The translations under genes were made by a program, and so were the position numbers. A stretch of DNA of 64,000 nucleotides, from the NCBI RefSeq assembly GCF_900111345.1, contig NZ_FOGY01000005.1, positions 124,001 through 188,000 of the forward strand, read 5' to 3'. Shown one piece after another: positions 10,833-20,008 of this stretch (positions are counted from its first letter, which is position 1; every line of letters begins with the position of its first letter). The DNA comes from Psychrobacillus sp. OK032 (lineage in GTDB: Bacteria; Bacillota; Bacilli; Bacillales_A; Planococcaceae). The notes beneath the pieces are model-generated. The model did no database searches, was not told the DNA's origin, and was given only the letters and a program-made list of their open reading frames with translations.

Positions 10833-12017
10833 TTACTTATCGTTTAAAGCGGATACGCCTGGTAAGTCTTTTCCTTCCATGAATTCAAGGGAAGCTCCTC
10901 CACCAGTTGAAATATGATCCATTTTATCGGCAACATCGAATTTTTCAACAGCAGCAGCAGAATCTCCACCACCAATAATCGTATAGCCTTTTGTTTCAGC
11001 CATTGCGTTTGCAACGCCTTTTGTGCCATTCGCAAAAGCGTCCATTTCAAACACACCCATCGGTCCATTCCAAATGATTAGCTTGCTGTTTTTAATGACA
11101 TCTGCGTATATTGCAGTAGTTTTCGGTCCGATATCTAGTCCCATCCAATCTGATGGAATTTGGTCGATGTCTACTACTTTTGTGTTTGCATCTTTCGAAA
11201 ACTCATCTGCCACTACAACATCTACAGGCATATAGAACGAAACACCTTTTTCTTTCGCTTTTTCGATGAAGCCTTTTGCTAATTCGATTTTATCTTCTTC
11301 TAATAGAGACGTTCCAATATCATGTCCTTGTGCTTTCGAGAACGTATACGATAAGCCTCCACCGATAATAATATTATCTACTCTATCTAATAAATGTTCG
11401 ATTACACCGATTTTATCTTTTACTTTTGCCCCACCAATAATCGCAGTAAACGGGCGCTCTGGATTAGATAATGCTTTTCCTAAAACATCTAATTCTTTTT
11501 CCATTAATAATCCGGATACAGCCGGTAATAATTTTGCAATACCTTCAGTTGTTGCATGCGCGCGGTGTGCTGCACCAAATGCATCATTAACATATACATC
11601 TGCAAGAGATGCAAACGCTTTTGCAAGTTCAGGATCATTTTTCTCTTCGCCTGCATGGAAGCGGACATTTTCTAATAATACGACTTCCCCATTTTTCATA
11701 TCAGAAACAGTTTGTGCTACTGCTTCACCAATTGATTCATCTAATTTTGTTACAGGCTTATTCAAAAGTGTCGCTAAATGCTCTCCTACTTTTGTCAAAC
11801 GTAACTCTTCATTTATTTCCCCTTTTGGGCGCCCCATATGGCTAGCTAATATTACTTTCGCACCTTGTTCGATTAAATAGTTAATCGTCGGTAACGCAGC
11901 ACGAATACGAGTATCGTCTGTAATAGCTCCATCTTCCATCGGCACGTTAAAGTCTACTCGACAAAACACACGCTTTCCTTGTAAAGTTACATCGCTTAAT
12001 GATTGTTTTTCCTTCAT
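10833..12017 (-). CDS. pgk: phosphoglycerate kinase
   Basis: Transfers phosphate from 1,3-bisphosphoglycerate to ADP, 394 residues, normal length. Seen are the N-terminal substrate site [19 protein letters not shown], the FGAAHRAHA block, the [11 protein letters not shown] segment and the C-terminal nucleotide site [11 protein letters not shown]-type loop with [18 protein letters not shown] precedes the ATG. A terminator-like hairpin lies between gap and pgk, so part of the transcripts from the cggR promoter probably stop before this gene, as is known in other Bacillales where gap mRNA is the most abundant. Confidence 0.98.
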   Translation of the reverse strand: MKEKQSLSDVTLQGKRVFCRVDFNVPMEDGAITDDTRIRAALPTINYLIEQGAKVILASHMGRPKGEINEELRLTKVGEHLATLLNKPVTKLDESIGEAVAQTVSDMKNGEVVLLENVRFHAGEEKNDPELAKAFASLADVYVNDAFGAAHRAHATTEGIAKLLPAVSGLLMEKELDVLGKALSNPERPFTAIIGGAKVKDKIGVIEHLLDRVDNIIIGGGLSYTFSKAQGHDIGTSLLEEDKIELAKGFIEKAKEKGVSFYMPVDVVVADEFSKDANTKVVDIDQIPSDWMGLDIGPKTTAIYADVIKNSKLIIWNGPMGVFEMDAFANGTKGVANAMAETKGYTIIGGGDSAAAVEKFDVADKMDHISTGGGASLEFMEGKDLPGVSALNDK

Positions 12018-12111
12018 GGAATAAGCCCCCTTGGTATGTATAAAAACAACTTAGTTAAATGTTGAATTTCTGTTACAAAATCAACAGTAAAATATAACTA
12101 AATATAAAAAT

Positions 12112-12139
12112 AAGGAGCAAAGGGTAACCCTTGCTCCTT
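12112..12139 (-). terminator. hairpin between gap and pgk
   Basis: AAGGAGCAAAGGG and CCCTTGCTCCTT form a long stem (one base bulged) with a 3-nt loop; on the minus strand ATTTTTATATTT follows. The U-tract is weak, so it may be a partial terminator or a 3'-end stabiliser for the cggR-gap mRNA. Confidence 0.65.
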
Positions 12140-12175
12140 TTACCCTCTTATATTATAGAGGTTATTACGTACAAA

Positions 12176-13183
12176 TTAAAGTCCACGCGCCGCCATAAGT
12201 AATGCAAGGTCGATACAACGAGCAGAGTAACCTGATTCGTTATCATACCAAGATAATACTTTCACCATATTATCTCCAAGTACCATCGTAGATAAACCAT
12301 CTACTGTAGATGAAGCAGTATTTCCATTATAATCGATTGACACTAATGGAAGTTCGTTGAAAGCAAGAATTCCTTTTAATTCATTTTCAGAAGCTTGTCT
12401 TAATGCTGCATTTATCTCTTCTACTGTTACTTCTTTATCTAACTCAGCCACAAAGTCTACTAATGAAACATTTGGTGTTGGTACGCGGATTGCCATACCA
12501 TCTAATTTTCCTTTTAGTTCAGGAAGTACTTTCGCAACTGCTGAAGCTGCTCCCGTTGTAGTTGGGATCATAGATTCTGCTGCTGCACGGGCACGACGGT
12601 AATCACTATGTGGTAAGTCTAAAATACGTTGGTCATTCGTGTACGAGTGAACAGTTGTCATCATTCCACGTTTAATACCAAATTTATCGGATAACACTTT
12701 CGCAAGTGGTGATAAACAGTTTGTTGTACAAGAAGCATTGGAAACAATATGATCTGTTGCTGGATCATATTTATCTGCATTTACACCCAGTACAAATGTA
12801 GGCATATCATCTTTTGCTGGAGCAGATAAAATAACTTTTTTCGCTCCGGCTTCGATATGTTTTCCAGCTTTTTCTTTCGTACTGAATATTCCTGTAGATT
12901 CAATTACGATATCAATTTCTAGCTCTTTCCAAGGAAGTGCAGCAGGGTCTTTTTCTGCAAGAACGCGAATTTTTTTACCGTTGACAACTAAGTAATCTCC
13001 TTCTGAAGACACCTCTGCGTTTAAAATACCGTGAACTGAATCATATTTCAATAGATGTGCAAGCATTGCAGCATCTGTTAAGTCATTTATCGCTACTACT
13101 TCTATTTCACTTTTTTCTAATGCTTCTCTAAATACTTTACGTCCAATACGTCCAAATCCATTAATCGCTAATTTTACTGTCAT
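12176..13183 (-). CDS. gap: glyceraldehyde-3-phosphate dehydrogenase, glycolytic type
   Basis: NAD-linked oxidation of glyceraldehyde 3-phosphate to 1,3-bisphosphoglycerate, 335 residues. The Rossmann start INGFGRIGR, the nucleophile C152 in [10 protein letters not shown], and the substrate segment [10 protein letters not shown]-type loop are present, with the C-terminal WYDNESGYS signature. Its position 1 bp after cggR, sharing the CggR-controlled promoter, identifies it as the glycolytic gapA type, not the gluconeogenic gapB. The N-terminal NDLTD stretch after the second beta strand agrees with NAD preference. Confidence 0.98.
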   Translation of the reverse strand: MTVKLAINGFGRIGRKVFREALEKSEIEVVAINDLTDAAMLAHLLKYDSVHGILNAEVSSEGDYLVVNGKKIRVLAEKDPAALPWKELEIDIVIESTGIFSTKEKAGKHIEAGAKKVILSAPAKDDMPTFVLGVNADKYDPATDHIVSNASCTTNCLSPLAKVLSDKFGIKRGMMTTVHSYTNDQRILDLPHSDYRRARAAAESMIPTTTGAASAVAKVLPELKGKLDGMAIRVPTPNVSLVDFVAELDKEVTVEEINAALRQASENELKGILAFNELPLVSIDYNGNTASSTVDGLSTMVLGDNMVKVLSWYDNESGYSARCIDLALLMAARGL

Positions 13184-13184
13184 G

Positions 13185-14234
13185 TTAAATTCCTCCTAAT
13201 TGGTTATGTGAAATGATGTGCATCATTTCATTTGCGGCACCTTCATCTGTTACTAAAACTGTTTGCTCCGGTGCTTGTTTAAAGTAAGACAACAATGCTT
13301 TTGCTTTTTTGACACCACCAGCAACTGCTAGTAAATGCTCTATATGTTGTAACTGTTTTAACTGAATACCAATTGTTCGAATTCGGTGAACTGCTTCACC
13401 TTGTTCATTAAAATAATAGCCAAATGCTTCACTGACAGAGCCAGCTTCTTTTAACCGTTCGATTTCAAGCTCGTTCGTATTTCTTCTACGAGCCATTTCT
13501 TCCGCATCACCAATGCCGTGAATGACGATATTCGTTCTTTCGTATAGATCCATCATTTCTTGTATAAAAGGCTCTTTCTTCATCGTAGTGTATGCCTCTT
13601 CACTCAAACTATCCGGCATATATAAGGTTCGGTAAGTTCCATTCATTTTCCCAGCAAACAGCGACGCAATTGTATTTGCTTGAAACGATACATCTTTTCC
13701 TACCCCGCCTCGAGCAGCGATAAACAATAATTGTTTCCACTTCGATGTTTCATGTACGAAATTAGTTATTGAGGCAATCGTAGAACCGCCCGTGACAGCG
13801 ACTATTTTTTCGTCTGTCAAAATACTTTCCAAATACTTCGCTGCTTCTTGTGATAAAAGCGTTGCTGCATTTGTATTAGTATCTACATTTCCGGGAACAA
13901 TAATTACTTCTTTAATGGATAAATATTTTGTCAGTTGTTGTTCAAGTTGTAATCTACCAGACCATACTCTTACAACTTCTTTTAAGTCGGTTAATAATTG
14001 TGTACCTTTAGGAGTTATTGCTGCTCCGTCTCTTGAAATATCGATTAAACTTTGGTTTCTCAAAGTATCTAACTCTTTTCGAGTGTCTCTTTCGGACAAA
14101 CCTAGCTGTTCTCCTAAAACTCGCCTGCCAATCCCTTTGGTTAGTTGAATCGTTTGAAGTATTCGATACCTCTTTTGTAACAACTCACTCATTTCAGGTA
14201 TTAGCTTTAGCTGAGCATTGAGCAATGATTCCAT
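13185..14234 (-). CDS. cggR: central glycolytic genes regulator CggR (SorC family)
   Basis: Transcriptional repressor of its own operon, 349 residues, relieved by fructose 1,6-bisphosphate. An N-terminal winged helix-turn-helix is visible at ~20-70 ([24 protein letters not shown]), followed by the SorC sugar-phosphate-binding domain with the VTGGSTIAS phosphate loop near 145, AARGGVG and the C-terminal [11 protein letters not shown]. It starts the glycolytic operon and has a matching operator directly upstream. Confidence 0.95.
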   Translation of the reverse strand: MESLLNAQLKLIPEMSELLQKRYRILQTIQLTKGIGRRVLGEQLGLSERDTRKELDTLRNQSLIDISRDGAAITPKGTQLLTDLKEVVRVWSGRLQLEQQLTKYLSIKEVIIVPGNVDTNTNAATLLSQEAAKYLESILTDEKIVAVTGGSTIASITNFVHETSKWKQLLFIAARGGVGKDVSFQANTIASLFAGKMNGTYRTLYMPDSLSEEAYTTMKKEPFIQEMMDLYERTNIVIHGIGDAEEMARRRNTNELEIERLKEAGSVSEAFGYYFNEQGEAVHRIRTIGIQLKQLQHIEHLLAVAGGVKKAKALLSYFKQAPEQTVLVTDEGAANEMMHIISHNQLGGI

Positions 14235-14254
14235 AATTCACTTCCTCATTGGTT

Positions 14255-14302
14255 GTGACATTTTTGTCCCACTTAGTTAAAAAATGTCCCACTTAGTTAA
14301 AA
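14255..14302 (-). promoter_or_regulatory. CggR operator
   Basis: On the minus strand AACTAAGTGGGACA occurs twice, 20 bp apart (14302-14285 and 14282-14265), and is followed by AAAAATGTCAC. This matches the known CggR operator layout of two GGGAC half-sites with TGTC halves placed just downstream of the promoter. It lies between the -10 box and the cggR start, so repression would work as a roadblock. Confidence 0.85.
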
Positions 14303-14324
14303 AAAAAGAGAATTTCTATAAATA

Positions 14325-14353
14325 ATCATATAATATATTATGCAAATTGGCAA
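14325..14353 (-). promoter_or_regulatory. SigA-type promoter of the cggR-gap operon
   Basis: On the minus strand TTGCCA (14353-14348) and TATGAT (14330-14325) are 17 bp apart, directly upstream of the CggR operator. Confidence 0.75.
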
Positions 14354-14426
14354 CAATTGTGCATTACTTAGTGATAATATCGAGGTTTTAAGTGGAACTC
14401 CAAAGGATATGATCGGCAAAATGCCT

Positions 14427-14540
14427 CTTGCGATTTTAAGCGGAGATCTTGCGATTCGGAGGTTGCATCTTGCGATTTAGCATGGTGAACTTGCGATTCT
14501 GGACATCTATCTTGCGATTCTACTCCCCTTTCTTGCGATT
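14427..14540. repeat. six-copy repeat array, core CTTGCGATT, exact 21-bp period
   Basis: CTTGCGATT starts at 14427, 14448, 14469, 14490, 14511 and 14532, every interval exactly 21 bp. The 9-bp core is invariant in all six copies while the 12 bp between cores differ completely. The array fills the intergenic space between the cggR promoter and the terminator of the thioredoxin-like gene. It is too short in core and spacer to be a CRISPR array. Function unknown. Confidence 0.9.
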
Positions 14541-14551
14541 CGCAGAAACGA

Positions 14552-14590
14552 CAAAAAAATCTGGAGCATTATGGTAGTAATGCATCCAGA
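14552..14590 (-). terminator. terminator overlapping the end of the thioredoxin-like gene
   Basis: On the minus strand TCTGGATGCATTA and TAATGCTCCAGA form a stem around a 6-nt loop and are followed by seven T. The stop codon of the gene at 14569 lies within the stem. Confidence 0.85.
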
Positions 14591-14802
14591 ATTGTAACGT
14601 AATCTATTTGGCCATATTGTATTATTTCATTTTCAAATTCGACTACAGGAATCATAAGCATATATTTTTCATGCAGTTTATCGTCTTCCTCGATGTTAAA
14701 TTCCTTTACTTCAAAAGCAACATCCTCTTGAACTAGCTTCAGAACTATTCTTGCATCTTCACATAAATGACAACCTGGCCTAGTGTAGAAATGGACAATC
14801 AT
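14569..14802 (-). CDS. glutaredoxin/thioredoxin-like family protein
   Basis: Small thiol-redox fold protein, 77 residues. The N-terminal MIVHFYTRPGCHLCEDA carries a CxxC motif (C11-H-L-C14) after a first beta strand, and the cis-proline position is seen in MLMIPVVEFENE, followed by a final helix. This is the glutaredoxin-like (DUF836-type) family of small disulfide proteins. Partner and substrate are unknown. It stands alone, divergent from the sigma-factor gene and followed by its own terminator. Confidence 0.85.
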   Translation of the reverse strand: MIVHFYTRPGCHLCEDARIVLKLVQEDVAFEVKEFNIEEDDKLHEKYMLMIPVVEFENEIIQYGQIDYVTILDALLP

Positions 14803-14984
14803 TTGATACCATCCTTCCCAAAAATCATTTGATCCATCTTAATTATAGTCTTTTAGAACAACAAAATCGTGTTTTATTTTGCGCTAACAATAAACCATCC
14901 GCACAATTGAATTTTTAAAAGGTAAAATTAAAGCGATACTATTTATTCGTTCCTTCGTCTATAGCAATAAGGGGAGGTCAAAAG

Positions 14985-15509
14985 ATGGAAATGGAACAGC
15001 TTTACAGAGAACACAGTGATAGAGTTTACAACTATATATATCTACTTGTCCGTCATAGAGAATTTGCCGAAGATCTCACACAAGAAACATTTTATAAAGC
15101 ATATAAAGGGCTTAATACCTTTAACAAACAGGCTTCAACTGCCACCTGGCTATTAAAAATAGCGCGTAATGTAACCTATGACTATTTTCGAAGGAAAAGA
15201 GTCATCCAGTTTTTCTCCTTTGAAAAAGAGCATGATTTAGAGACAAACGCACTATCACCTGAGAGTCGTGTTGAACAAAAGGAACAGCTTGCTAGAATGT
15301 ATGACTCCTTAAGTAAACTTAAAAAAGACTACCAGGAGGTCTTGCTCCTACGCAAAATACAAGAATGTTCGATTCAAGAAACAGCCTATGTACTGGGCTG
15401 GACTGAGGCAAAAGTAAAAATGAAAATGACACGAGCACTTGAGGCACTTAAAAAAGAGTTTCATCGGGAAGGAGGTCATGCAAATGGAACCATCAAAAGA
15501 ATTCGATGA
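14985..15509 (+). CDS. ECF-type RNA polymerase sigma factor
   Basis: Alternative sigma factor of 174 residues with region 2 at ~5-75 (YREHSDRVYNYIYLLVRH, DLTQETFYKAYKGL, WLLKIARNVTYDYFRRK) and region 4 at ~105-160 (LKKDYQEVLLLRKIQECSIQETAYVLGW then KVKMKMTRALEALKK). GGGGAGG precedes the ATG by 9 nt. The next gene overlaps its 3' end by 26 nt and encodes a single-span membrane protein, so this is a sigma and anti-sigma pair. The signal and regulon cannot be read from this window. Confidence 0.93.
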   Translation: MEMEQLYREHSDRVYNYIYLLVRHREFAEDLTQETFYKAYKGLNTFNKQASTATWLLKIARNVTYDYFRRKRVIQFFSFEKEHDLETNALSPESRVEQKEQLARMYDSLSKLKKDYQEVLLLRKIQECSIQETAYVLGWTEAKVKMKMTRALEALKKEFHREGGHANGTIKRIR

Positions 15510-16230
15510 GCTTTTTGAGGAAATGAAAGATGTAAAGCGTTCAGAGGAAGCTAGGCGCAATACGTGGCTGGCCTTAAAGACTAGATTGGAAGCAAAGAGA
15601 AAACCAAACATAATTCCTGCATTTATTTCATTAGCAATAGTTGCAATTGCCTCTTTTCTATTCATTACTTTTTTGAATCCTTCGGAGACGGAGAAATCGG
15701 CTGAACCTCTTTCTAATGAAGAGGTTATAAAAGCAGTACTAGAGCGGGAATACACCGGCCCAGACATGGAGCTTTTGCGCTTAATAGATAATTGGTTGAA
15801 TCTCCAAAGTAAAACGGATGCGAAAAACCAAGAGGAGTATGATCAACTTCTAAAATCAAAGGAATACACAGATATACAGGATTACTACCAAAACACTTTT
15901 GGGGCTTACTTTAGTGAAGGTGTTCTGGCTTCCTTAATTAATTCCAATCTTATATTCAAATATGACTATCACCTAGATAATTCGGGTATAGAGATGCATT
16001 TGGAGAACGTTGAAATTAAGCAAGAGAAAGATCATCCAAATATTTATCGCCCAGTAATAGAGGTTTCCTTAACCAATAACCAAGGCCAGAAAATTTTTCA
16101 TACATTGCAAGAAGAATTTATCTTATCTACATCAGAGCCTGGAAAAATCGGGAGCTATAATGGGGTTAAAGATGGTGGAGGCCTAGAGCTTCAAAAGAAA
16201 ATAGCAAACTTCAACTCATATGCAAGATAA
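15484..16230 (+). CDS. membrane-anchored anti-sigma factor, putative
   Basis: 248 residues: a cytoplasmic N-terminal part (~1-40, acidic and helical, MEPSKEFDELFEEMKDVK), one membrane segment at ~42-62 (IIPAFISLAIVAIASFLF) and an extracytoplasmic domain of ~185 residues with no family I recognise. The start at 15484 has GGAGGT 7 nt upstream; the ATG at 15478 is too close. The overlap with the ECF sigma gene and the topology are the basis of the call. No clear zinc-binding HxxxCxxC motif is present in the N-terminal part, so it is not a ZAS-type anti-sigma. Confidence 0.75.
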   Translation: MEPSKEFDELFEEMKDVKRSEEARRNTWLALKTRLEAKRKPNIIPAFISLAIVAIASFLFITFLNPSETEKSAEPLSNEEVIKAVLEREYTGPDMELLRLIDNWLNLQSKTDAKNQEEYDQLLKSKEYTDIQDYYQNTFGAYFSEGVLASLINSNLIFKYDYHLDNSGIEMHLENVEIKQEKDHPNIYRPVIEVSLTNNQGQKIFHTLQEEFILSTSEPGKIGSYNGVKDGGGLELQKKIANFNSYAR

Positions 16231-16259
16231 AGGAAATACTTTATTAACTATTACATTAT

Positions 16260-16394
16260 ACGAGGATGGAGTTCTCATGTTCGCTCCAGGTTCTAACCTT
16301 GGAATTGTTGGTGACATCACTACTAATTCACATGTCATGTTTATATGAAGAGATCAAGCTGATGTTAGATGAATTTGCAGAAAATGAGCAGTTA
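16260..16394 (+). other. non-coding stretch with possible gene remnant
   Basis: Between the anti-sigma gene and the next gene there is no intact frame. A short open stretch read on the plus strand gives LYEEIKLMLDEFAENEQL ending near the terminator, which looks like the tail of a former gene. I do not recognise the protein. Confidence 0.3.
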
Positions 16395-16425
16395 AACAAA
16401 CCAACTAATTGTTGGTTTGTTTTTA
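16394..16425 (+). terminator. rho-independent terminator of the sigma/anti-sigma operon
   Basis: AAACAAACCAAC and GTTGGTTTGTTT form a perfect 12-bp stem around a 5-nt loop, followed by T residues. Confidence 0.8.
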
Positions 16426-16483
16426 TCTAGTCGAGAACGTGTTCATGCTAAACTTTTACCATTAAAAAAAGAATAACCTACGC

Positions 16484-16930
16484 TTATAATTTCAGTACAA
16501 ACTCAGCTTCCCCTTCATTCATCTTACCTGTTTTTTGGAATCCGAAGCTTTCGTATAATTTAATGGCTACTTCATTGTCTGGCTCCGTTGATAGATAGAT
16601 TGTGTCACAACTGTCTAGCTGTTTCATTTCGTCCATGATCAACTGAATGGCCTCTCTGCCGTAGCCTTTCCCCTGACAGGTATGATCAATCATTAATCGA
16701 CATATCCAGTAATTCTTAGTATCTTCATCTAATCCATACATCGTGAAGCCAATCATTTTGTCATCTACCTCAATTCCTCTAACAATCCATCCCGTTTCGT
16801 AAATCGATTGCGCAATAGATAGTGCATTGGAGGCTACAAATTTTTCTACTACGGTCGCCTTCCCGTCTTCATTAGTTGTCAAAAGAACCGTACTTAGCCA
16901 GTTATCCTTATTAATCTCTACTAGTTTCAT
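16484..16930 (-). CDS. GNAT family N-acetyltransferase
   Basis: Acetyl-CoA-dependent transferase of 148 residues. The GNAT core is clear: ICRLMIDHTCQGKGYGREAIQLIMDEM carries the acetyl-CoA pyrophosphate loop (QGKGYG), followed by LSTEPDNEVAIKLYESFGF, the usual C-terminal strand and helix. It resembles spermidine/diamine-type acetyltransferases such as BltD and PaiA, but the substrate is not established. I use the ATG at 16930 (MKLVEINKD) because GGGGGAT lies upstream; an in-frame ATG at 16945 would overlap it. Confidence 0.85.
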   Translation of the reverse strand: MKLVEINKDNWLSTVLLTTNEDGKATVVEKFVASNALSIAQSIYETGWIVRGIEVDDKMIGFTMYGLDEDTKNYWICRLMIDHTCQGKGYGREAIQLIMDEMKQLDSCDTIYLSTEPDNEVAIKLYESFGFQKTGKMNEGEAEFVLKL

Positions 16931-17043
16931 TCCCAAATCCCCCATTCATTACTTCTATATTATTTTATCATAGTAATTAAAATAATCGCATAATTGAAAG
17001 ACACAAAAAAAACGCCCGTTTATGAGCGTTTTCCATTTATAAT

Positions 17044-17880
17044 TTACCATTTACGTCCTGCTCCGCCACCTCCAGAGCTGCCGCCGCCGAATCCCCCAAA
17101 ACCACCACCGGAACTTCTTCCACTTCCGCCTCCGAAGCCACCAAATCCTCCTCCGAAACTTCCTGGCCCAAACATAGTGCTAGAACGTCTTCTTCTACGA
17201 GAACCAGTTCCGCCACCACCGCCACCACCGCCACCGCCACCACCAGACATTATGGTGTATATCAGATAAATGACCACGATAATTATTATGATCGTTGAAA
17301 ACGAAAATCCTCCACTTGATGCAGATGGATTTTTCGGCTCGACTAGTGCCCCGTCCCAACCGTATTCTGTAGCAACTTCATTGTAAAGCACTTGGTATGT
17401 GGAAAGTACCGCATCATCGACGGACCCTTGGTTTAGGAATGGTTTCGTATAGTCATCAATAATCCGACCTATTTTACCATCCGGTAAAGCACCTTCAAGA
17501 CCTTGACCTACTCCAATATATACTTCTCGGTCACCTTGCTTTGTAGGATCTGTTTCAATTACAAGTAACACACCATTATTCTTTTCAGCATCCCCAATAC
17601 CAAATTCTCTGATGACATCTACACTAAACTGATTGGCATCTTGCCCTTTCAAAGAATTAATAATCATCACAACAATTTGGGCACCTGTTGCATCATCTAA
17701 TTGTTTACCCAATTGTTCTACTTGTTGCTCTGTTTCGTTTGATAGAAAGTTTTCGTAATCTTGAACATATAACTCTCCAGGAATTGGTTTTGGAATATCA
17801 GATGCTGCTGTAGCTACTAATGGAACAAAAAGAAATAAAAGTAGCGCAGCCATAAGCATTTGCGCAACTTGTTTCATCAC
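17044..17880 (-). CDS. TPM domain protein (YgcG type) with glycine-rich tail
   Basis: 278 residues: N-terminal signal peptide (~1-26), an extracytoplasmic TPM domain (~35-180; YVQDYENFLSNETEQQVEQL, ATGAQIVVMII, VYIGVGQGLEGALPD), one membrane segment near 197-213 (IIIIIVVIYLIYTIM) and a Gly/Arg/Ser-rich tail of low complexity. TPM proteins are membrane-anchored and paired with LemA, as here, where the start codon overlaps the lemA stop. Roles in photosystem repair or as acid phosphatase are known for plant homologues; the bacterial role is unclear. The tail gives a long proline-rich frame on the opposite strand, which I regard as spurious. Confidence 0.88.
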   Translation of the reverse strand: MMKQVAQMLMAALLLFLFVPLVATAASDIPKPIPGELYVQDYENFLSNETEQQVEQLGKQLDDATGAQIVVMIINSLKGQDANQFSVDVIREFGIGDAEKNNGVLLVIETDPTKQGDREVYIGVGQGLEGALPDGKIGRIIDDYTKPFLNQGSVDDAVLSTYQVLYNEVATEYGWDGALVEPKNPSASSGGFSFSTIIIIIVVIYLIYTIMSGGGGGGGGGGGGTGSRRRRRSSTMFGPGSFGGGFGGFGGGSGRSSGGGFGGFGGGSSGGGGAGRKW

Positions 17881-18455
17881 TCTCCATCTCCTTCAAAGTC
17901 CACTACCGGAGCATCTTGTGCTGCTGCGTCTGCTTTAAAATATTCTTTTTCATCGAAGCCAAAGATGGAGGCAACAATTCTTCCTGGCATACGTTTTACT
18001 TTTTTATTGTAATCAGCAACAACGGTATTATAATCTTGTCTAGCCACAGATAAACGATTTTCCGTTCCAGCAAGTTCATCCATCAATTGACGGAAGTTAG
18101 CATCCGCTTTTAAATCAGGATAATTCTCCACGACTACTAATAATCTACTTAAAGCACCGGATAACTGATCATTTGCCGCTGCTTGTTCTTCAGGTGTACT
18201 TGCCCCTGCTAATTTGGTACGAGCATCCGCAATATTACCTAACACTTCTTTTTCATGTGAAGCAAATCCTTTTACTGTGTTCACAAGGTTCGGTATTAAA
18301 TCTAAGCGTCGCTGTAATTGATTTTCCACTTGCGCATATGATTTATTTACATCTTCTTCGGCATTTACAAAGCCATTATAACTGGAGAAAAAAACACCGG
18401 CAATAATTGCAATAATAACTAAAATAATTACAATTGGTCCTATTAACTTTTTCAT
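17877..18455 (-). CDS. lemA: LemA family protein
   Basis: 192 residues: one N-terminal membrane anchor (~3-22, LIGPIVIILVIIAIIAGVFF) and a long helical domain with the family pattern NAEEDVNKSYAQVENQLQRRLDLIPNLV near 30-60 and NYPDLKAD-NFRQLMDELAGTEN later. The ATG at 18455 is preceded by GAGGTG with a 6-nt spacer; the GTG at 18464 lies in that site. It forms a two-gene operon with the TPM protein (4-nt overlap). Molecular function is not settled. Confidence 0.92.
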   Translation of the reverse strand: MKKLIGPIVIILVIIAIIAGVFFSSYNGFVNAEEDVNKSYAQVENQLQRRLDLIPNLVNTVKGFASHEKEVLGNIADARTKLAGASTPEEQAAANDQLSGALSRLLVVVENYPDLKADANFRQLMDELAGTENRLSVARQDYNTVVADYNKKVKRMPGRIVASIFGFDEKEYFKADAAAQDAPVVDFEGDGE

Positions 18456-18561
18456 CTTAGTCACCTCTATTTAAGTATAGTAATAATGTACCTTTAATAT
18501 TCAAATGCGAAACATACTACACCCTTCTGAAAAATACTCCATGAAATTAATCCTTTACATG

Positions 18562-18604
18562 AAAAAAACACGTAGAAATATGATTACAAACCATTTCTAC
18601 GCGT
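18562..18604 (-). terminator. rho-independent terminator
   Basis: On the minus strand ACGCGTAGAAAT and ATTTCTACGTGT form a stem with a 13-nt loop, followed by seven T. It ends the DUF1761 gene. Confidence 0.8.
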
Positions 18605-18616
18605 TTAGTGAATTTA

Positions 18617-19030
18617 TTATACCCAAAAACCTAAAATTAACCCCATTATCATAAAGGTAATTACATGATACCCTGCATTAATCAAAAATAATTTTAATGA
18701 CTTTCTTTCAAATAAATACGTTATTCCCATCGCGGTTGCTACCCAAAAGAGTCCAGCCATGAATCCGGCCATCGCACCCATTGTAGCTGTTCTTTCCGGT
18801 CCTAAAAATAGAGCAAGTACAAAGGAAATGATTAACGAAAATATGAGGGAACCTCCAAAGATCTTTGCCATATTACTATTTCTCAATTTTTCTTCATCAA
18901 AACCGTTTTCCTCCATCCAAGCCTTTGCAAAGAAGACGGAATACCAAAGACCCCCAATAACGAATGCAGATAATCCTGCTACTAAAACTGCTAAATAATT
19001 TATTGACTCTAATGACTGTTGAAAATCCAT
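18617..19030 (-). CDS. DUF1761 family membrane protein
   Basis: Small integral membrane protein of 137 residues with four hydrophobic segments (~12-32, ~58-76, ~85-104, ~116-135). The pattern GGLWYSVFFAKAWM after the first segment and the GF.AGLFWVATAMGITYLFE region fit the DUF1761 family, whose function is unknown. It lies 100 bp downstream of an AraC-type regulator on the same strand and may be its target, though that is inference. Confidence 0.75.
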   Translation of the reverse strand: MDFQQSLESINYLAVLVAGLSAFVIGGLWYSVFFAKAWMEENGFDEEKLRNSNMAKIFGGSLIFSLIISFVLALFLGPERTATMGAMAGFMAGLFWVATAMGITYLFERKSLKLFLINAGYHVITFMIMGLILGFWV

Positions 19031-19130
19031 TTCATACTCCCTTTCTATCTCAATAAGTTCCTACCAATTCTATCTAAACTTACTATACCGATTTAAATCA
19101 AAACTGTATTGTAAGAAATGGACATTCTTA

Positions 19131-19928
19131 CTATAGAAAGTTACTCGCCTTTTTTGCTTTTTCGGTATACTCACCTGGGGTCATCCCAGAAAAACGTTTG
19201 AATTCTTTATTAAAATGCGCTTGATCATAATAACCTAGTTCAGATATTAAATCTGAAATAGTAAGAGATGAATGATTATTATACAAATAGGAGAAAGACT
19301 TTTCAAAACGGAAAATTTGCGCCAGTAGCTTAGGATTAATTCCTGTTTGATCCTTAAACAATCGATTAAAATGCCTTTGTGTAAAGCCTAAAGAGGTTGC
19401 TATCTCAGGGAGTAGTATAGCCTCCTCCCCTTTGATCTGCTTAATAGCATTTGCAACCATCTGATTATGTTTGGTTTTACCTTCATCTATTTTTCGGATT
19501 AAAAATTGATCAAGAAGAAAGTAGATTTGCTCTTTGTCTTTCGCCATACAAAGTGCCTCGTAAATTTCATCTTGAAAAGTTCCCCAGAAGGCATCTAAAT
19601 TTTCTACCTGATTTACTGTTTCATGTATTGGTATATTGAAGAATGGAAAAATTCCATATGGGTAAAATCGAACACCGACTAAGTTTGAACTTCCACTATA
19701 TTGAATATGTAAGGGCTCATGATGGATACCAGATATCCAAGCTTGTTTCACTTTATGTGTTTTTCTGTTAATCACTTTATAGTTACCTTCTAGGGCAAAG
19801 ATCATTTCTATTTTCCCATTCGGTAAAATCGTTTCCGTCTTCTTAGCTACATCTTTAAATTCAACGTACCAATAACACTCAATCCAGGGTTTCAATAATT
19901 TATTTGGCTGTTTCATTCCAATATTCAT
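19131..19928 (-). CDS. AraC family transcriptional regulator
   Basis: 265 residues. The N-terminal half (WIECYWYVEF, ILPNGKIEMIFAL, GVRFYPYGIFPFF) is the DUF6597-type ligand domain often found in these regulators. The C-terminal ~100 residues hold two helix-turn-helix motifs: LPEIATSLGFTQRHFNRLFKDQTGINPK and ISDLISELGYYDQAHFNKEFKRFSGMTPGEY, the AraC signature. AAGGAGAA precedes the ATG. The effector and target are unknown; the next gene on the strand encodes a DUF1761 protein. Confidence 0.9.
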   Translation of the reverse strand: MNIGMKQPNKLLKPWIECYWYVEFKDVAKKTETILPNGKIEMIFALEGNYKVINRKTHKVKQAWISGIHHEPLHIQYSGSSNLVGVRFYPYGIFPFFNIPIHETVNQVENLDAFWGTFQDEIYEALCMAKDKEQIYFLLDQFLIRKIDEGKTKHNQMVANAIKQIKGEEAILLPEIATSLGFTQRHFNRLFKDQTGINPKLLAQIFRFEKSFSYLYNNHSSLTISDLISELGYYDQAHFNKEFKRFSGMTPGEYTEKAKKASNFL

Positions 19929-20008
19929 TAGGCTATATTCTCCTTAAATAATTTCAAAGAATGATCATTTATAGTAAAGATAGTGGATATCTATAAGGAA
20001 GTGTTTAT

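Noticed and set aside
14427-14540. CRISPR array
   Set aside because: Repeat unit only 9 bp and spacers 12 bp, no cas genes nearby; far below CRISPR dimensions.
16994-17269. 91-residue proline-rich frame on the plus strand
   Set aside because: It is the reverse of the Gly-rich low-complexity tail of the TPM protein, has no ribosome site, and its composition follows from that.
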